DNA of 39,985 nucleotides from contig CABSMJ010000021.1 of assembly GCA_902478785.1 (NCBI GenBank), positions 1 through 39,985 of the forward strand, in the 5' to 3' direction. Shown here piece by piece: positions 37,518 through 39,985 of the stretch. Below the pieces are notes generated by a model that ran no database searches, was not told where the DNA came from, and saw nothing but the letters and a program-made list of their open reading frames with translations. The stretch comes from an uncultured Oscillospiraceae bacterium (lineage in GTDB: Bacteria; Bacillota; Clostridia; Oscillospirales; Oscillospiraceae). A program made the translations under genes and the position numbers. Positions within the stretch are counted from its first letter, which is position 1. The number at the start of each line of letters is the position of its first letter.

Positions 37518-37913
37518 ATGCTGACAGATTATCATATGTATGAGAAAAATAATCCTTTCATGGCCTACAACCACATCGAACTTTGTCAAGTTAGTTCTAA
37601 GCTCAGTATAGTCAAAGTGTGTTTGGTGCCTGAATCAAAAAACCTCTATGGCCATGTTCATGGCGGCTTGCTTTATGCCATGGCTGATTGTGTGGCTGGA
37701 GTTACCGCAAGAGCGGATGGGGACGAATTTGTGACTCAGAGCGCGCACATCAATTTTCTGCGCAATGTGCAGGATGGGACCATCTATGCAAAAGCAGAAA
37801 CCGTAAAACGCGGTAGACATATGGCCGTTTTTCATGTCACTATCACAGACCAGAATGGGAATTTGCTCTGTGATGGTGTGGTAGATATGTTTTGCAACAA
37901 GAAAAAGGCATAG
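37518..37913 (+). CDS. PaaI-family hotdog-fold thioesterase
   Basis: 131-residue hotdog thioesterase acting on acyl-CoA substrates in the cytoplasm. The PaaI signature NLYGHVHGGLLYAMADCVAG (about 42-61) contains the HGG and Asp used in catalysis, followed by TQSAHINFLRNVQDGTIYAKAETVKRGRHMAV-type strands (split: QSAHINFLR, then AETVKRGRHMAV). ATG at 37518 with AAAGGGAG 10 bases upstream. It is followed after 40 bases by the YoaK-like gene in the same direction. AT-rich codon use, as in the rest of the island. Substrate unknown. Confidence 0.88.
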   Translation: MLTDYHMYEKNNPFMAYNHIELCQVSSKLSIVKVCLVPESKNLYGHVHGGLLYAMADCVAGVTARADGDEFVTQSAHINFLRNVQDGTIYAKAETVKRGRHMAVFHVTITDQNGNLLCDGVVDMFCNKKKA

Positions 37914-37953
37914 TGTTATCATATTGATGCCAGATGGAAGAGGGAATGACACG

Positions 37954-38688
37954 ATGGTTCCTGAGCATAAAAAACGCAGAAAAAAAGCAGATAAATATCA
38001 CTTTCACGGACAAATGTCCGAATCCTTTCTGACGGCCGTTTTCCTGTCGCTGTCTGGTGGCTTGCAGGATGCATATACCTATGTTTATCGAGACAAGGTT
38101 TTTGCGAACGCACAGACGGGAAACATCGTTTTGCTCAGTCAAAGCATCTATGAAAGGAACTGGCCGGTAGCACTACATTATTTTGTTCCACTGCTTTCTT
38201 TTGTACTGGGTGTTGCGGTTGCCGAATGGATTCGGCAATCCTTTCAAAATTGGCGGAGCGTCCACTGGCGTCAGATTGTTCTGGTGAGTGAAATCTTATT
38301 GCTGTTTTCCGTAGGATACCTGCCGAAAGATCTCAATATGCTGGCAAATGCGTTTGTATCCTTTTCCTGCGCTATGCAGGTGCAGGCCTTCCGTAAAATG
38401 ACGGGATACGCGTTTTCCAGCACCATGTGCATCGGAAATATGCGCAGCGGTATGGAGGCGCTTTCTACGTACATTCGGACGCGCGACAAGAAAATGCTGA
38501 AAAAAACGCTGCGCTATTGGGAAATTATTTTCCTGTTTGGATTTGGTGCAGGGCTTGGCGGACATTTTGTGCCCGTATTTGGTGGGAAAACCATTTGGCT
38601 TTCCTGCGCTTTTTTACTTGTTGGATTTTTCCTGATGTTTATCAAAGAGGAGATTGTGGAACACACAGAGATTGATAAGATAAAATAA
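37954..38688 (+). CDS. YoaK/DUF1275 family membrane protein
   Basis: Polytopic inner-membrane protein of unknown function. From ATG 37954 (AGAGGGA site about 9 bases upstream; a TTG at 37924 is in frame but lacks one) it has 244 residues with six hydrophobic segments. The family start SLSGGLQDAYTYVYRDKVFANAQTGNIV (split: SGGLQDAYTY, ANAQTGNIVLL) and the later CAMQVQAFRKMTGYAFSSTMCIGNMRSG (SFSCAMQVQAFR, STMCIGNMRSG) are highly characteristic of DUF1275. It has a lysine/arginine-rich N-terminal tail. It is likely co-transcribed with the thioesterase. Confidence 0.9.
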   Translation: MVPEHKKRRKKADKYHFHGQMSESFLTAVFLSLSGGLQDAYTYVYRDKVFANAQTGNIVLLSQSIYERNWPVALHYFVPLLSFVLGVAVAEWIRQSFQNWRSVHWRQIVLVSEILLLFSVGYLPKDLNMLANAFVSFSCAMQVQAFRKMTGYAFSSTMCIGNMRSGMEALSTYIRTRDKKMLKKTLRYWEIIFLFGFGAGLGGHFVPVFGGKTIWLSCAFLLVGFFLMFIKEEIVEHTEIDKIK

Positions 38689-38869
38689 ATCACGTAAATT
38701 AAAAAGAAATGGCTTGCGGATCTCTTAGAACAAAGTTGCAACGCACTATTTTGAGTGGATGGGGATCTATCCGCACCGCAACTGGGGCAGAGCGTTTGAA
38801 AGCGTGACCATTTTGGTAGCATCGCAGACAATGAGGACAGATACCGCAAGGTTCTGGGCGCCCCAGAGG

Positions 38870-39356
38870 GTATGAAAGAAGAAAGGCTGGACGATCAGGA
38901 GGACGGCGTTTCCGGCCACAAGGTGCAGGTGGAAACCGGGACAAACTGTAAAATCAGCAAGGAATACGCCAAGCAGAGTAAGTTTGATATTCTTCCGGTG
39001 CTTCCGTTTGACCACATCGGGCGGATCGCAGACAAACCACCCTTTGTGGAATGTTTGTAAAGAGCGGCGTCCGGGCCTGAATCACCCAGGAAGCAGTTTG
39101 ACAACCACGCCGATAAGCGCACCAAGTAATCCGGCTTTGCCAAGCGGATGGGGAAAACGAAAAGCCCCAATCTCTGAGGGAGCAATCTTCTGGGCGGATC
39201 TATACGACACGGTCCGCCCGGAGACAAAGAACATGATTGTCAACTGCCTAAGCAGTTGGGTGGCGGTATATCAGGGCTATAAGCGGTACATTGATTTCAA
39301 CATTGACTTTACGCAGTTCAGCCCGGGAATAGACATTGCAGAAATCACCGCATAAA
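38870..39356 (+). pseudogene. Decayed large serine recombinase
   Basis: Pieces of a serine site-specific recombinase in different frames with stop codons between them. EYAKQSKFDILPVLPFDHIGRIADKPPFVE (read in parts: SKFDILPVLPFDHIGRIAD, KPPFVE) matches the catalytic-domain end FDRIGR..DETPFVVEW. QFDNHADKRTK then matches FDNHxDKLTNY. The last frame (NMIVNCLSSWVAVYQGYKR, YIDFNIDFTQF) matches the C-terminal tail of such enzymes. The catalytic serine region and much of the middle are missing, so it cannot be active. It abuts the degenerate tRNA-Ala copy. From 38689 to 38869 I see no gene. Identification is from remembered family patterns. Confidence 0.6.
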
Positions 39357-39396
39357 ACAAAGGACTCGTTTCTGAAAAGAAACGAGTCCTTTGTTT
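39355..39396. terminator. 19-bp perfect terminator hairpin next to the degenerate tRNA
   Basis: Perfect stem 39355-39373 with 39378-39396, loop GAAA, T-rich on the plus side and A-rich on the left, so it works in both directions. Its placement beside the tRNA-like copy mirrors the terminator of the intact tRNA-Ala. Confidence 0.85.
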
Positions 39397-39409
39397 CACT
39401 CTCTGGTGA

Positions 39410-39491
<82 letters not shown>

Positions 39492-39578
39492 GTAACTGGG
39501 TCTGTGAGATGCGCTTCAATACGCGATACCACCAAAACAAGCCATAGTTTTTAGTTTCTTCTGAATGTTTTCTGAATG

Positions 39579-39985
39579 TTATATTTCAACACGGCAATCT
39601 GGCCTCGCCTTTCGGAAGGCCGTCAGGCTACGCTTTTGAATTGGACAACCTCGTATATTCAGTTCCCGCAACATCGGCATATCAATCAATGGGGTCAGGT
39701 CGGTGATCGGATTGCCCTCCAGATATAATCTAGACAACCAATTCAATTTGCTCAATGGCGTTAAATTTGTGATTGTATTATGTTCCAAAAGCAGCTCATA
39801 TAATTTAGGGATATATGCCAAAGGTGATAGATCTGTAATCTGATTATGATTGAGGGACAATGCACCCAACCGGGGTAATCCTACCAAGGGAGTCAAATCT
39901 GAAATACGGTTATTGCACAAGTCCAGCCGCTCTAACCGTGTTAGGCCAACCAAGGGCGGTAGAGCGACAATTTGACATTCGCTAA
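39579..39985 (-). CDS. Leucine-rich-repeat protein (N-terminus beyond window)
   Basis: C-terminal part of an LRR protein. About five 22-residue internalin-like repeats are visible (pattern LxxLxxLxLxxNxIxDLTPL, for example LERLDLCNNRISDLTPLVGL and LYELLLEHNTITNLTPLSKL), ending with a capping segment (GCPIQKRSLTAFRKARPDCR) and a stop at 39579. The frame runs out of the right edge without a start, so start and export signal are unknown. Such repeats form a protein-binding arc. Between this gene and the pseudo-tRNA (39492-39578) only a short direct repeat TTCTGAATGTT is seen. Confidence 0.85.
   Translation of the reverse strand, partial: SECQIVALPPLVGLTRLERLDLCNNRISDLTPLVGLPRLGALSLNHNQITDLSPLAYIPKLYELLLEHNTITNLTPLSKLNWLSRLYLEGNPITDLTPLIDMPMLRELNIRGCPIQKRSLTAFRKARPDCRVEI

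Overview
The window looks like a chromosome segment of an anaerobic, GC-rich gut Firmicute, most likely class Clostridia, order Oscillospirales (Flavonifractor/Pseudoflavonifractor-like). This is inferred from low-GC-Gram-positive gene types (SLH surface protein, EFR1-type ferrodoxin, formate-THF ligase with a separate FchA, ECF folate transporter with a THF riboswitch, CstA, NSS symporter), strong AGGAGG ribosome binding sites, sigma-A promoters with extended -10 elements, and compact GC-rich coding. No 16S or marker tree was available, so the genus is a guess.

Layout. 1-6.5 kb (minus strand) is a cell-envelope block: an ABC-F ATPase cut by the window edge, murF, ddl, a secreted SLH/Ig-like protein and a RodA/FtsW polymerase. 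6.5-11.5 kb holds a GNAT acetyltransferase, tsaE-tsaB (tRNA t6A synthesis), upp, a TIGR01212-type radical SAM protein, an unknown small protein, an XRE regulator and a DUF6465-like protein. 11.7-21.2 kb is the metabolic core: ilvE, an NSS amino-acid symporter, panB, fhs, fchA, folD, a formate/nitrite-type channel, then a THF riboswitch controlling folT-folC. Together they link valine/2-oxoisovalerate, formate, one-carbon folates and ketopantoate. 21.3-24.0 kb is a single-gene unit encoding a TetM/EF-G-like GTPase fused to a Rae1/YacP-type NYN ribonuclease. 24.1-29.1 kb (minus strand) holds a carboxypeptidase-regulatory-domain protein with two unknown neighbours, a duplicated P-loop ATPase with one dead half, and cstA under a double palindromic operator. 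29.4-35.4 kb is a series of small units: a NadM-like nucleotidyltransferase, a 53-aa membrane peptide, two XRE regulators, a DEDDh exonuclease, a flavin reductase and an EFR1 flavodoxin-ferredoxin.

At 35.53-35.61 kb there is an intact tRNA-Ala(GGC) behind a consensus promoter. Beyond it the sequence becomes clearly AT-richer and looks like a decayed accessory island: a LysR regulator, a ThrE-like remnant, a PaaI-type thioesterase, a YoaK/DUF1275 membrane protein, a broken large serine recombinase, a degenerate second tRNA-Ala copy, and an LRR protein running off the right edge.

The observations I rate highest are the GTPase-ribonuclease fusion, a FolD that has lost the cyclohydrolase lysine and glutamine while sitting next to a dedicated cyclohydrolase, the folate riboswitch inside the one-carbon cluster, the duplicated ATPase with a dead second P-loop, and the degenerate tRNA copy at the edge of the island.
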